Shown here in pieces: positions 44,414 through 52,864 of a stretch of DNA of 64,000 bases. Both the position numbers and the translations under genes were made by a program. This stretch comes from Tenacibaculum aquimarinum (lineage in GTDB: Bacteria > Bacteroidota > Bacteroidia > Flavobacteriales > Flavobacteriaceae). The stretch covers positions 558,001-622,000 of the forward strand of contig NZ_JAKGSC010000001.1 of the NCBI RefSeq assembly GCF_022478115.1, in the 5' to 3' direction. The notes below the pieces were generated by a model. It was not told where the DNA came from. It did no database searches and worked only from the letters and a program-made list of their open reading frames with translations. The number at the start of each line of letters is the position of its first letter. The stretch's first letter is position 1.

Positions 44414-45352
44414 TTAGTTAATTGTTACGACTGTTCGTCTATTTTTTGCTTTACCTTCATCAGTTGCATTATCTGCAATAGGTTCATTTGGACCTTTAGA
44501 AGTAGCGTTAATATTATCACTTAAAATACCGTTGTTAACTAGGTAGTTTTTTGCAAAATCTGCTCTATTCTGTCCTAAAACCATGTTATTATCTGCGTTA
44601 CCAGTATTATCTGTATGACCTACAACTTGAACTTTAGCGCCTAATTTATCTACACATCTAGAGATATCAGCTATTTTTTGACGTTGTTCTGCCGTTAAAT
44701 TTATACTTGCTTGTCCTGTATTAAAATGCAATACTAACGGATTCGCTTTAATTCCTTCACAGGCTTTTGCTAATGCTTCATCAGAAGAAGAAGAGTCTTC
44801 ACTTCTTGTAAAAATATCAAAACCTAATGGACCATGGAAAATTCCATTTGCGTTAGGAGCCATTTCATCATTTAGTTTTCCAAAAGTGTTTATTAACTTC
44901 GAAGAAATTCCTTTAGAAACCATATAATTCTTTACAGAATTTGCTCTAGCTAAACCTAAATTTGGAAAGGCTGAAGGGTTTTCTTCATCACTTGTATAAT
45001 AACCCGTAATGTTAAATCTTTTTTCTCCATTAGCATCTAAATATTCTTTTACATTTAAGATACCATCGTTAATTGATGATGAAACTGAATCTAATATTTT
45101 AAAATTAGAACTGTTAAATTTAAAATTATCTTTTGTGCTAAAAGATAAATTTCCATCGGCATCTTTAATACTAAAAGGCCATAATGTTGCTGCTGTTTTA
45201 TCAGGTGTAACCGAATTATTGTCTACTTTTTCTTTGTTTAACTTGCAGGTTTTTTCTCCGCAACAAGCGCTACAACAAAGTTTCCAGTACAAAAATGTAC
45301 CGACAATAATGGTTAACAAAATACCCAATAAATAACTTGTTTTTTTACTCAT
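44414..45352 (-). CDS. Membrane-anchored protein with two OmpA-like domains
   Basis: The 312-residue protein has an N-terminal transmembrane helix with an unusual cysteine cluster (LLTIIVGTFLYWKLCCSACC), followed by a degenerate OmpA-like domain (about 65-170, GYYTSDEENPSAFPNLGLARANSV) and a full OmpA C-terminal domain (about 195-312, VVGHTDNTGNADNNMVLGQNRADFAKNYL). OmpA domains bind peptidoglycan. It starts the operon with the HHH protein; the two could form a membrane-to-cell-wall link, which is inference. Confidence 0.85.
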   Translation of the reverse strand: MSKKTSYLLGILLTIIVGTFLYWKLCCSACCGEKTCKLNKEKVDNNSVTPDKTAATLWPFSIKDADGNLSFSTKDNFKFNSSNFKILDSVSSSINDGILNVKEYLDANGEKRFNITGYYTSDEENPSAFPNLGLARANSVKNYMVSKGISSKLINTFGKLNDEMAPNANGIFHGPLGFDIFTRSEDSSSSDEALAKACEGIKANPLVLHFNTGQASINLTAEQRQKIADISRCVDKLGAKVQVVGHTDNTGNADNNMVLGQNRADFAKNYLVNNGILSDNINATSKGPNEPIADNATDEGKAKNRRTVVTIN

Positions 45353-45613
45353 TAGTTAGTGATTTAAATTGTTGATTGTGAAAGTATTAAATAATATTGA
45401 AAAATAAAACTATTCTTCTAACTATCTATAAGAAACAACTTTAACTCAAAAGTCACCATTTTGTGTGTTTGGAAGATAAAACTGTTTTAATTTTAATTAA
45501 GAGTATTTTAAGAAATAATCACAAATAAATGTTAAGTGTCTGATTTTGTTGAAACTAAATTTAATTTCAATAGTCTATTATAATACAAACCTAAATTTAT
45601 AAAACTTAATATT
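45353..45613. other. Divergent intergenic region between OmpA-domain and ankyrin genes
   Basis: About 260 AT-rich bases with no reading frame, hairpin or repeat that I can support. It should contain both promoters, but no exact TAnnTTTG element is clear. Confidence 0.4.
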
Positions 45614-46000
45614 ATGAAAAAATTAGCCTTTATTTTATTCGTCTTTACAATCTCTTTTAACAATGTAAATGCCAACAACAAAGTAAAAAGTTCTTTAGTT
45701 ACAACATCAATTGAAGCTCCAAAATTAAGTGCATTATGCCAATTAATTGTAGCTGGAAATTACGATGCTGTTAAAAATTTAATTAACAACGGAACCAACA
45801 TTAATAGAAAATCTACAGGAATGACTCCCTTGATGTTTGCTGCACGTTATAACAAAACAAAAATTGCAAAATTATTAATTAAACATGGAGCAAAATTAAA
45901 TGTAAAATCTGAAAAAGGATTTACAGCGCTAGAATATGCAAAAATGTCTAAAGCAAAAGATGCGTATTCTGTTATAAAAACAGCTTTAGAAACAGCATAA
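45614..46000 (+). CDS. Small exported ankyrin-repeat protein
   Basis: The 128-residue protein has a signal peptide (MKKLAFILFVFTISFNNVNA) and two ankyrin repeats, with typical motifs TGMTPLMFAARYNKTKIAKLLIKHGAKLN and GFTALEYAKMSKAKDAYSVI. Ankyrin repeats mediate protein contacts; the export signal suggests a periplasmic role. It is transcribed alone. No partner is evident from context. Confidence 0.82.
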   Translation: MKKLAFILFVFTISFNNVNANNKVKSSLVTTSIEAPKLSALCQLIVAGNYDAVKNLINNGTNINRKSTGMTPLMFAARYNKTKIAKLLIKHGAKLNVKSEKGFTALEYAKMSKAKDAYSVIKTALETA

Positions 46001-46022
46001 TTTCTACTTAATTATTTGAATT

Positions 46023-46055
46023 AAAAAAGGCTTCACAATTTGTGAAGCCTTTTTA
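46023..46055. terminator. Bidirectional terminator between ankyrin and ALDH genes
   Basis: AAAAAGGCTTCACAA pairs with TTGTGAAGCCTTTTT to give a near-perfect palindrome. The flanking genes converge here. Confidence 0.88.
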
Positions 46056-46080
46056 GTATGTTAAAATGTCGATTATCGAC

Positions 46081-47622
46081 TTATAAATCAAACTTAATTC
46101 CTTGCGCTAATGGCAATTCATCAGAATAATTTATAGTATTTGTTTGTCTTCTCATATAAACTTTCCAAGCATCTGAACCAGATTCTCTACCGCCACCAGT
46201 TTCTTTTTCACCACCAAAAGCACCACCAATTTCTGCACCAGAAGTTCCAATATTTACATTTGCAATTCCGCAATCTGAACCTGCATAAGACAAAAATTTC
46301 TCAGCTTCTTTCATTTCATTGGTCATAATTGCAGAAGATAAACCTTGAGCAACACCATTCTGTTTAGCGATAGCGTTTTCTACTTCTCCAGAATACTTCA
46401 TTAAATATAAAATTGGTGCAAACGTTTCATGTTGAACAATTTCAAAATGATTCTCTGCTTCAATAATTGCTGGTTTTACATAACATCCGCTTTCATAACC
46501 TTCACCTTTTAAAACTCCTCCTTCAACTAATACATTTCCACCTTCAGCTTTTGCTTTTTCAATAGCAGCTAAATAGGTATTTACAGCATCATGATCTATT
46601 AACGGGCCAACATGTTTTGTTTCGTCTAACGGATTTCCAATTTTAATTTGTCCGTAAGCACCAACAATTGCATCTCTTACTTTATCGTAAACCGATTCGT
46701 GAATTATTAATCTTCTTGTTGAAGTACAACGTTGTCCACATGTTCCAACAGCTCCAAAAACAGCACCAGGAACTACAACTTTCAAATCTGCAGTTGGTGT
46801 AATAATAATAGCATTGTTTCCTCCTAATTCTAGTAAAGATTTTCCGAAACGTTGCGCAACAGTTGCGCCAACAATTCTTCCCATTCTTGTAGAACCTGTT
46901 GCAGAAACTAAAGGAATACGAGTATCGGTTGTCATCATTTCTCCAACTTTATAATCTCCATTTATAATACAAGAAATTCCTTCTGGTAAATTATTGTCTT
47001 TTAAAATTTCTGCAATTATATTCTGGCAAGCAACTGAGCATAAAGGTGCTTTTTCAGAAGCTTTCCACACACAAACATCACCACAAATCCAAGCTAAAGC
47101 TGTGTTCCAAGCCCAAACTGCAACAGGAAAATTAAATGCAGAGATAATACCAACAACACCAATTGGATGCCATTGTTCTCTCATTACATGTCCTGGTCTT
47201 TCCGACGGAATTGTTTGTCCGTTTAATTGTCTTGATAGTCCAACTGCAAAATCACAGATGTCAATCATTTCTTGCACTTCACCTAAACCTTCTTGGTACG
47301 ATTTTCCCATTTCATAAGAAACCAATTTACCAAGCGCTTCTTTCTTTTCTCTTAATTTATTACCAAACTGACGTACAATTTCTCCTCTTTGTGGAGCTGG
47401 CATATCTCTAAATGATAAAAATGCTTTTGTCGCAGCATCCATCACTTTTTCGTAATCTTCTTTAGTCGTAGCTTTTACACTACCAATTAATTTTCCATCA
47501 ACAGGAGAGTAACTTTCAATAATTTCTCCATTAGAAAAAATGTTAGAACCTGTAGAAGTTCCGTTATTTATGTCTTGTAAACCTAATTCTAATAAGGCTT
47601 CTTTAATTCCAAAATCAGTCAT
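46081..47622 (-). CDS. Aldehyde dehydrogenase, ALDH7 (antiquitin) family
   Basis: The 513-residue protein has the general ALDH motifs: NAD-binding ATGSTRMGRIVGA, catalytic glutamate in LLELGGNNA and catalytic cysteine in GTCGQRCTSTRRL. The overall sequence, including YSPVDGKLIGSV and the ending GRESGSDAWKVYMRRQTNTINY, matches the ALDH7 group, which oxidises alpha-aminoadipic semialdehyde in lysine breakdown. It is monocistronic. The lysine role is inferred from the family. Confidence 0.9.
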   Translation of the reverse strand: MTDFGIKEALLELGLQDINNGTSTGSNIFSNGEIIESYSPVDGKLIGSVKATTKEDYEKVMDAATKAFLSFRDMPAPQRGEIVRQFGNKLREKKEALGKLVSYEMGKSYQEGLGEVQEMIDICDFAVGLSRQLNGQTIPSERPGHVMREQWHPIGVVGIISAFNFPVAVWAWNTALAWICGDVCVWKASEKAPLCSVACQNIIAEILKDNNLPEGISCIINGDYKVGEMMTTDTRIPLVSATGSTRMGRIVGATVAQRFGKSLLELGGNNAIIITPTADLKVVVPGAVFGAVGTCGQRCTSTRRLIIHESVYDKVRDAIVGAYGQIKIGNPLDETKHVGPLIDHDAVNTYLAAIEKAKAEGGNVLVEGGVLKGEGYESGCYVKPAIIEAENHFEIVQHETFAPILYLMKYSGEVENAIAKQNGVAQGLSSAIMTNEMKEAEKFLSYAGSDCGIANVNIGTSGAEIGGAFGGEKETGGGRESGSDAWKVYMRRQTNTINYSDELPLAQGIKFDL

Positions 47623-47705
47623 TTTGTTGTTAAATTTTAGTTGTTTAATTTAGAAGTTCGAAATTACGAATAATTTTACACATTTATAAATTAAACAGAA
47701 TTAAC

Positions 47706-47713
47706 TATTTTTG
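47706..47713 (+). promoter_or_regulatory. Candidate -7 element for the isoaspartyl peptidase
   Basis: TATTTTTG fits TAnnTTTG and lies 21 bases before the ATG at 47735. Confidence 0.42.
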
Positions 47714-47734
47714 TTTAATTCTAAACAAATTGTT

Positions 47735-48778
47735 ATGAAAAAAATCCTTTTGATTACTGCTTTATTATTAATCACTTTTGGTTGTAAAAATGAAACTAAA
47801 TCAACTTTAGGCGAAAAACAGAATGAATTCGCTATTATAATTCATGGTGGCGCAGGAACTATTTTAAAGAAAAATATGTCTGATGAAAAAGAAGCTGCAT
47901 ACAAATCAAAGTTAGAAGAAGCTATAAAAGTTGGTCATTCAATTTTAAAAAATGGCGGAACAAGCCAAGATGCTGTAATGAAAACGATACAAGTAATGGA
48001 AGAATCGCCATTATTTAATGCAGGAAAAGGAGCTGTTTTTACACATGAAGAAACCAACGAATTAGATGCCTCATTTATGGACGGAAAAACATTAAATGCA
48101 GTTGCTGTTGCTGGCGTAACAAGTGTAAAAAGTCCGATAGAATTAGCCATAAAAGTAATGACAGATTCTGATCATGTAATGCTTTCTGGTAAAGGTGCTG
48201 CTGAATTTGCTAAAGAAAAAGGGTTGGAAATTGTAGATCCAAGTTATTTTTATACTGAAAGACGTTTTCAATCTTTACAAAGAATAAAAAATAAAGCAAA
48301 AACGGAATTAGATCATGACGATAAAAAAGCTGCTTTTTACGATGCTGATATTAAAAACGCAAAATTTGGAACGGTTGGTTGTGTTGCTTTAGATAAAAAC
48401 GGAAATATTGCTGCAGGAACTTCTACCGGAGGAATGACCAACAAACGTTGGGGAAGAATTGGAGATGCGCCAATTATTGGTTCTGGAACCTATGCAAATA
48501 ACTTAACATGTGGAGTTTCTTCAACAGGTTGGGGAGAATATTTTATTAGAAGTCAAGTTGCCTACGATATTTCTGCACAAATGGAATATCAACATAAAAC
48601 CTTAAAAGAAGCTACAACAGACGTTATTCAACATAAATTAACAAAACTTGGAGGAACTGGCGGAGTTGTTGCGCTTGATAAAAATGGTAATATGTCTTTT
48701 GAATTTAACACTGCTGGAATGTATAGAGCTTCTATGAATGATAAAGGCGAATTAGTGGTAAAAATTTATACGGAATAA
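47735..48778 (+). CDS. Isoaspartyl peptidase/L-asparaginase, lipoprotein
   Basis: The 347-residue protein is an Ntn hydrolase of the plant-type asparaginase family, with the autocleavage and nucleophile residue Thr213 in KFGTVGCVALD and the GTSTGGMTNKRWGRIGDAP loop. The N-terminal half carries IIHGGAGT. It has a lipoprotein signal ending at Cys17 (ITFGC), so it acts in the envelope. I chose the ATG at 47735 over an in-frame TTG at 47711. The LuxE-like gene starts 16 bases after the stop. Confidence 0.9.
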   Translation: MKKILLITALLLITFGCKNETKSTLGEKQNEFAIIIHGGAGTILKKNMSDEKEAAYKSKLEEAIKVGHSILKNGGTSQDAVMKTIQVMEESPLFNAGKGAVFTHEETNELDASFMDGKTLNAVAVAGVTSVKSPIELAIKVMTDSDHVMLSGKGAAEFAKEKGLEIVDPSYFYTERRFQSLQRIKNKAKTELDHDDKKAAFYDADIKNAKFGTVGCVALDKNGNIAAGTSTGGMTNKRWGRIGDAPIIGSGTYANNLTCGVSSTGWGEYFIRSQVAYDISAQMEYQHKTLKEATTDVIQHKLTKLGGTGGVVALDKNGNMSFEFNTAGMYRASMNDKGELVVKIYTE

Positions 48779-48780
48779 AC

Positions 48781-48788
48781 TACTTTTG
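48781..48788 (+). promoter_or_regulatory. Candidate -7 element before the LuxE-like gene
   Basis: TACTTTTG fits TAnnTTTG six bases before the ATG at 48795; it would give a nearly leaderless mRNA. The gene may instead be read from the upstream promoter. Confidence 0.3.
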
Positions 48789-48794
48789 TCTTGA

Positions 48795-49769
48795 ATGCAA
48801 GACGAAATTTTTAACATACAAACCGAAGCAGAGTTTACAAATGCTGCGCTACAAGTTTTTAAACATCAATTTAAAAATAATAGAACATATCGTTCTTTTT
48901 GCGACTTAATAAATGTGCATCCTTCTGATGTAAAAACTGTTGAAGAAATTCCGTTTTTACCAATTCAGTTTTTTAAATCGCATGAAATTATTGCTTCTTC
49001 AGAAGAAATTCAGGAAACATTTACAAGTTCTGGAACTACAGGAAGTACAACAAGTAAGCATTTTATTACTGACTTATCTTGGTACACAAAATCTTATTTA
49101 AAAGGGTTTCAACATTTTTACGGAAACATAGAAGATTATGCTGTTTTAGCATTATTACCTAATTATTTAGAACGAAAAGGTTCTTCGTTGGTTTTTATGG
49201 TTGATGATTTAATTACCAAATCTAAAAATCATGAAAGTGGCTTTTATTTGCATAATTTGGATGAAATCACTCAAAAAATTGAGAAATTAGATAAAAATGG
49301 ACAAAAAACGCTCTTAATTGGTGTTTCTTTTGCTTTGTTAGATTTGGTTGAAAAACAGCAATTCAACCTAAAAAACACCATAATTATGGAAACTGGTGGA
49401 ATGAAAGGAAGGCGAAAAGAACTTGTTCGTTCAGAATTACATTCAATTCTTTCTGATGGTTTTGGTGTTGAAAAAATTCATTCAGAATACGGAATGACAG
49501 AATTATTAAGTCAAGGTTATTCTAACGGAAATGGTGTTTTTGATTGTCCGCCTTGGATGAAAATTTTAACACGCGATACAGAAGACGCGTTATCAATTCA
49601 AAAACCAGGAAAATCTGGCGGAATCAACGTAATAGATTTAGCAAATTATAATTCTTGTTCATTTATTGCCACACAAGATTTAGGAAAACTACACCAAAAC
49701 GGAACTTTTGAAGTTATTGGTCGTTTTGATAATTCTGATATTAGAGGTTGTAACTTAATGGTGTTGTAA
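48795..49769 (+). CDS. LuxE/PaaK-like acyl-protein synthetase
   Basis: The 324-residue protein belongs to the LuxE-like branch of the adenylate-forming superfamily. The AMP-binding P-loop is seen as TFTSSGTTGSTTSKHF and the later motif as SEYGMTELLSQGY. LuxE activates fatty acids for the luciferase reductase complex, but there is no luxC or luciferase here. Family members lacking lux neighbours may activate other carboxylic acids for surface polysaccharide or secondary metabolite synthesis. It is 16 bases after the isoaspartyl peptidase. Confidence 0.8.
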   Translation: MQDEIFNIQTEAEFTNAALQVFKHQFKNNRTYRSFCDLINVHPSDVKTVEEIPFLPIQFFKSHEIIASSEEIQETFTSSGTTGSTTSKHFITDLSWYTKSYLKGFQHFYGNIEDYAVLALLPNYLERKGSSLVFMVDDLITKSKNHESGFYLHNLDEITQKIEKLDKNGQKTLLIGVSFALLDLVEKQQFNLKNTIIMETGGMKGRRKELVRSELHSILSDGFGVEKIHSEYGMTELLSQGYSNGNGVFDCPPWMKILTRDTEDALSIQKPGKSGGINVIDLANYNSCSFIATQDLGKLHQNGTFEVIGRFDNSDIRGCNLMVL

Positions 49770-49795
49770 TTTTTTGTATATTACTGATTAAAATC

Positions 49796-51784
49796 ATGAT
49801 TATGAGGTGTTTATTTTTTATATTTTATATTTTTTCCTCTTTATTTACTAATGCTCAAGTAGTAAATATTCCTGATAATCAATTTAAAGCTGCTTTAATT
49901 AACAGTCAAGATATTATTGACACAAATAACGATGGAGAAATTCAAGTTACCGAAGCAGAAGCCTTTACTGGAACTATTCATGCTTGGGAAAGACAAGTTG
50001 AAAGTTTAATTGGAATTGAAGCGTTTATAAATGTGACTAAAATTTGGGTTTGGAATAATTCTATAACAGAAATAGATTTGAGCCAAAACACAGCTTTAAC
50101 ATATCTTCATATTGAAAGTAATAACCTTACAAGTATTGATTTAAGTAACAACCTTAATTTAGAAAAACTAATAATAGGAAATAATAATCTTTCTGAATTA
50201 AACCTTAGTTCAAACCATTTATTTTCACAACTAAATGCTAGTGGAAATAATAATTTATCATATATAAACCTAAAAAATGGAAACTCTCATAGGTTGTATA
50301 ATTCACCTGCCAGTAATTTTGGAGGATTACCTGGTTTACTTAACGTTTGTGTAGACGATATAAGTAACACAACTCTTACAGATAGAATTACACAAGATGT
50401 TGGTCATAATGTTAATTTTACTGAGTATTGTAGTTTTTCTCCTGCTTTATCAAATCAAATAACAGGAAATATAAAATATGATATTAATAATGATGGGTGT
50501 ACAAATACAACAATAAATATTGCTAATTTGTTAATTACCTCAACTGATGGATCTAATAGCTTTGGGACGATTTCAGAATCAGATGGAAGTTATTTAATTT
50601 ATACTGGAGAAGGCGATTATACAACAAGTGTTAATTTAAGTACACTACCAAGTTATTTCTCTATAAATCAAAATTCACAAGTATCTAATTTTACAAGTTT
50701 TGGAAATACAGATGTTAAAGATTTTTGTATTTCTTCTAATGAAACAACAAACGATTTAAATATTAGTATTGCTCCAACCTCAGAAGCTAGACCAGGTTTT
50801 GATGCTTCATATATTATTACATACAATAATGTTGGAACAACTCAGTTAAGCGGAGAAGTAACTATAACTTTTGATGATAGTAAATTAAATTTTCTAACCG
50901 CTACACCAAGTGTTACTTTTCAAACTTCAAATTCTTTAACATTTAACTTTACAAACTTAAACCCTTTTGAAAGTAAATCTATAAATGTAAATTTTAATGT
51001 TTTTGCTCCACCAACTGTTAATATTGATGAAGAATTAGAATTTAATGTCACTATAACTCCTAATAATAACGATAATACTCCAGAAGATAATACATATATT
51101 TTAAACCAAACAATAATTGGTTCTTTTGACCCAAATGACATTACATGCATAGAAGGAAATCAAGTTCTAATTGATAAATCTGATGAGTTTTTACACTATA
51201 TCATTCGTTTTCAAAATACAGGAACAGCTAGCGCAATTAATGTTGTAGTAAAAAACATCTTAAATGAAAATCTCGATTGGAGTACTTTTCAATTAGAAAG
51301 CTTAAGTCATACAAACAGAGTAAGCGTAAGTAACGGAAATAAAATTGAGTTTATTTTTGAAAACATTAATCTTCCTGATAGCACATCAGACGAACCAAAT
51401 TCTCACGGTTATATTACATATAAAATAAAACCAAAAGAAAATATTGGTATTGGAGAAATAATAGAAAATGACGCTAGTATTTATTTTGATTTTAATTTAC
51501 CTATAGAAACAAACATTGCACTAACTGAAATGGTGGCTTTTTTAGGAATTTCTGATGAAGTTTCATTAAACTTTAATGTATATCCTATTCCTGCAAAAAA
51601 GAATCTTTTTATAAAATCGGATACTGATATTATTAATGTGAAAATATTTAATAATTTAGGGCAGTTGGTCATAGAAAAAACTAATAAAAATAAAGTTGAT
51701 GTTTCTAGTTTAAGTAGCGGAATTTATTTTTTAAAAGTAGAAGACATTAATAAAAAAATTGGTCTTAGAAAAATTGTTTTGTAA
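49796..51784 (+). CDS. Secreted leucine-rich-repeat protein with T9SS type A sorting domain
   Basis: The 662-residue protein has a signal peptide, an N-terminal segment VNIPDNQFKAALI, four or more short LRR-like units (ITEIDLSQNTALTYLHIESNNLTSIDLSNN), a central Ig-like or DUF11-like region (FDASYIITYNNVGTTQLSG, LHYIIRFQNTGTASAINVVVKN) and a C-terminal type A sorting domain of about 75 residues (NVYPIPAKKNLFIKSD, SGIYFLKVED). It is exported by T9SS and probably surface-attached. Confidence 0.87.
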   Translation: MIMRCLFFIFYIFSSLFTNAQVVNIPDNQFKAALINSQDIIDTNNDGEIQVTEAEAFTGTIHAWERQVESLIGIEAFINVTKIWVWNNSITEIDLSQNTALTYLHIESNNLTSIDLSNNLNLEKLIIGNNNLSELNLSSNHLFSQLNASGNNNLSYINLKNGNSHRLYNSPASNFGGLPGLLNVCVDDISNTTLTDRITQDVGHNVNFTEYCSFSPALSNQITGNIKYDINNDGCTNTTINIANLLITSTDGSNSFGTISESDGSYLIYTGEGDYTTSVNLSTLPSYFSINQNSQVSNFTSFGNTDVKDFCISSNETTNDLNISIAPTSEARPGFDASYIITYNNVGTTQLSGEVTITFDDSKLNFLTATPSVTFQTSNSLTFNFTNLNPFESKSINVNFNVFAPPTVNIDEELEFNVTITPNNNDNTPEDNTYILNQTIIGSFDPNDITCIEGNQVLIDKSDEFLHYIIRFQNTGTASAINVVVKNILNENLDWSTFQLESLSHTNRVSVSNGNKIEFIFENINLPDSTSDEPNSHGYITYKIKPKENIGIGEIIENDASIYFDFNLPIETNIALTEMVAFLGISDEVSLNFNVYPIPAKKNLFIKSDTDIINVKIFNNLGQLVIEKTNKNKVDVSSLSSGIYFLKVEDINKKIGLRKIVL

Positions 51785-51824
51785 ATTAACCTATTTTTCA
51801 GCGACTACTTTTAAAAAATAAATA

Positions 51825-52274
51825 ATGAAACACTGTATAACCTTTATTTTTCTTAGCTTTTCAACTGTTTTTTTTGCACAACAAACGGACTATAATACTA
51901 AAAAAGGAGCTGTTGCGAGTGGTTATGATGTAGTAGCTTATTTTAGCAATCAGGTTAAAAAAGGAAGCAAAAAATTTACTATAAAGCACGATGGTGTTGC
52001 TTTCTGTTTTTCTTCAGAAAAAAACTTAAAATTATTTAAAGAAAATCCAGATAAATACATTCCACAGTACGGTGGTTATTGTGCGTATGCTGTTGCAGAA
52101 AGAAATAAAAAAATGTATACACATCCTGAATTTTATGAAATTAGAGACGGAAAATTATACCTATTTTACAATCCTTGGATTGGAAGTGCATTAGAAGATT
52201 GGCAAGAAGGAGATGTGAAAAAAAGGCAAGAAAAAGGAGATACTAATTGGAAAAATTTACAGCATAAAAAATAA
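51825..52274 (+). CDS. YHS domain protein A, exported
   Basis: The 149-residue protein has a signal peptide (ITFIFLSFSTVFFAQ) and a YHS-type domain (GYDVVAYFSNQVKKGSKKFT, CFSSEKNLKLFKENPDKYIPQYGGYCAYA). YHS domains occur in metal-handling proteins. It is a tandem paralogue of the gene four bases downstream. The role is unknown; the shared EIRDGKLYLFYN segment is strongly conserved. Confidence 0.85.
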   Translation: MKHCITFIFLSFSTVFFAQQTDYNTKKGAVASGYDVVAYFSNQVKKGSKKFTIKHDGVAFCFSSEKNLKLFKENPDKYIPQYGGYCAYAVAERNKKMYTHPEFYEIRDGKLYLFYNPWIGSALEDWQEGDVKKRQEKGDTNWKNLQHKK

Positions 52275-52278
52275 TTCT

Positions 52279-52725
52279 ATGAAGTTTATTTATATCTTAT
52301 TTTCCCTAATTACAAGTAGTCTTTATAGTCAACAAGTAGATTATAATACTCAAAAAGGAGCCATTGCTAATGGTTACGATGTTGTAGAATACTTTAACAA
52401 CAAAGCTGTAAAAGGAAATAAAAAAATTACTACAAAACACGATGGTGTTACTTTTCGTTTTTCTTCGGCAAAAAACTTAGAAAGGTTTAAAAAATCTCCT
52501 AAAAAATATATACCTCAATTTGGTGGTTATTGTGCTTACGCAATTGGTTTAAATGGAGAAAAAGTTTCCATAAACCCAAAAACTTTTGAAATTAGAGACG
52601 GAAAATTATACCTGTTTTACAATTCTTGGGGAACTAATACTTTAGAACTTTGGAAAAAAGAAAACCCTAAAAAATTGCAACAAAACGCTAACATTAATTG
52701 GGAAAAAATAAAATTTAGAGAATAG
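52279..52725 (+). CDS. YHS domain protein B, exported paralogue
   Basis: The 148-residue protein resembles its neighbour over its length, with the same signal peptide layout and blocks (GYDVVEYFNNKAVKGNKKIT, KYIPQFGGYCAYAI, EIRDGKLYLFYNSWG). The loop CFSSEKN of protein A becomes RFSSAKN here, so one cysteine is lost. The pair arose by tandem duplication and is co-transcribed. The YHS function is not known. Confidence 0.85.
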   Translation: MKFIYILFSLITSSLYSQQVDYNTQKGAIANGYDVVEYFNNKAVKGNKKITTKHDGVTFRFSSAKNLERFKKSPKKYIPQFGGYCAYAIGLNGEKVSINPKTFEIRDGKLYLFYNSWGTNTLELWKKENPKKLQQNANINWEKIKFRE

Positions 52726-52741
52726 CTTAATTTACACCAAT

Positions 52742-52809
52742 TGTTATTCCTGCGAAGTCAGGAATCCACAGAAACTTAATTATAGATTCCGGCTTCCGCA
52801 GGAATGACA
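52742..52809. repeat. Intergenic palindromic repeat (REP-like)
   Basis: The left arm at 52742-52766 (TGTTATTCCTGCG...GGAATC) and the right arm at 52785-52809 (GATTCC...CGCAGGAATGACA) are inverted copies, 20 of 25 positions matching, around an 18-base loop. Short palindromes of the type GTCATTCCTGCGAAGGCAGGAATC are common between genes in Flavobacteriia. It could also act as a transcription or mRNA stability structure. Confidence 0.7.
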
Positions 52810-52839
52810 GAAAATCAATAAAAATCTATTGTTATTTAG

Positions 52840-52847
52840 TACTTTTG
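52840..52847 (+). promoter_or_regulatory. Candidate -7 element for glpD
   Basis: TACTTTTG fits TAnnTTTG and lies 17 bases before the ATG at 52865. Confidence 0.42.
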
Positions 52848-52864
52848 TATTCAAATAAATACCC

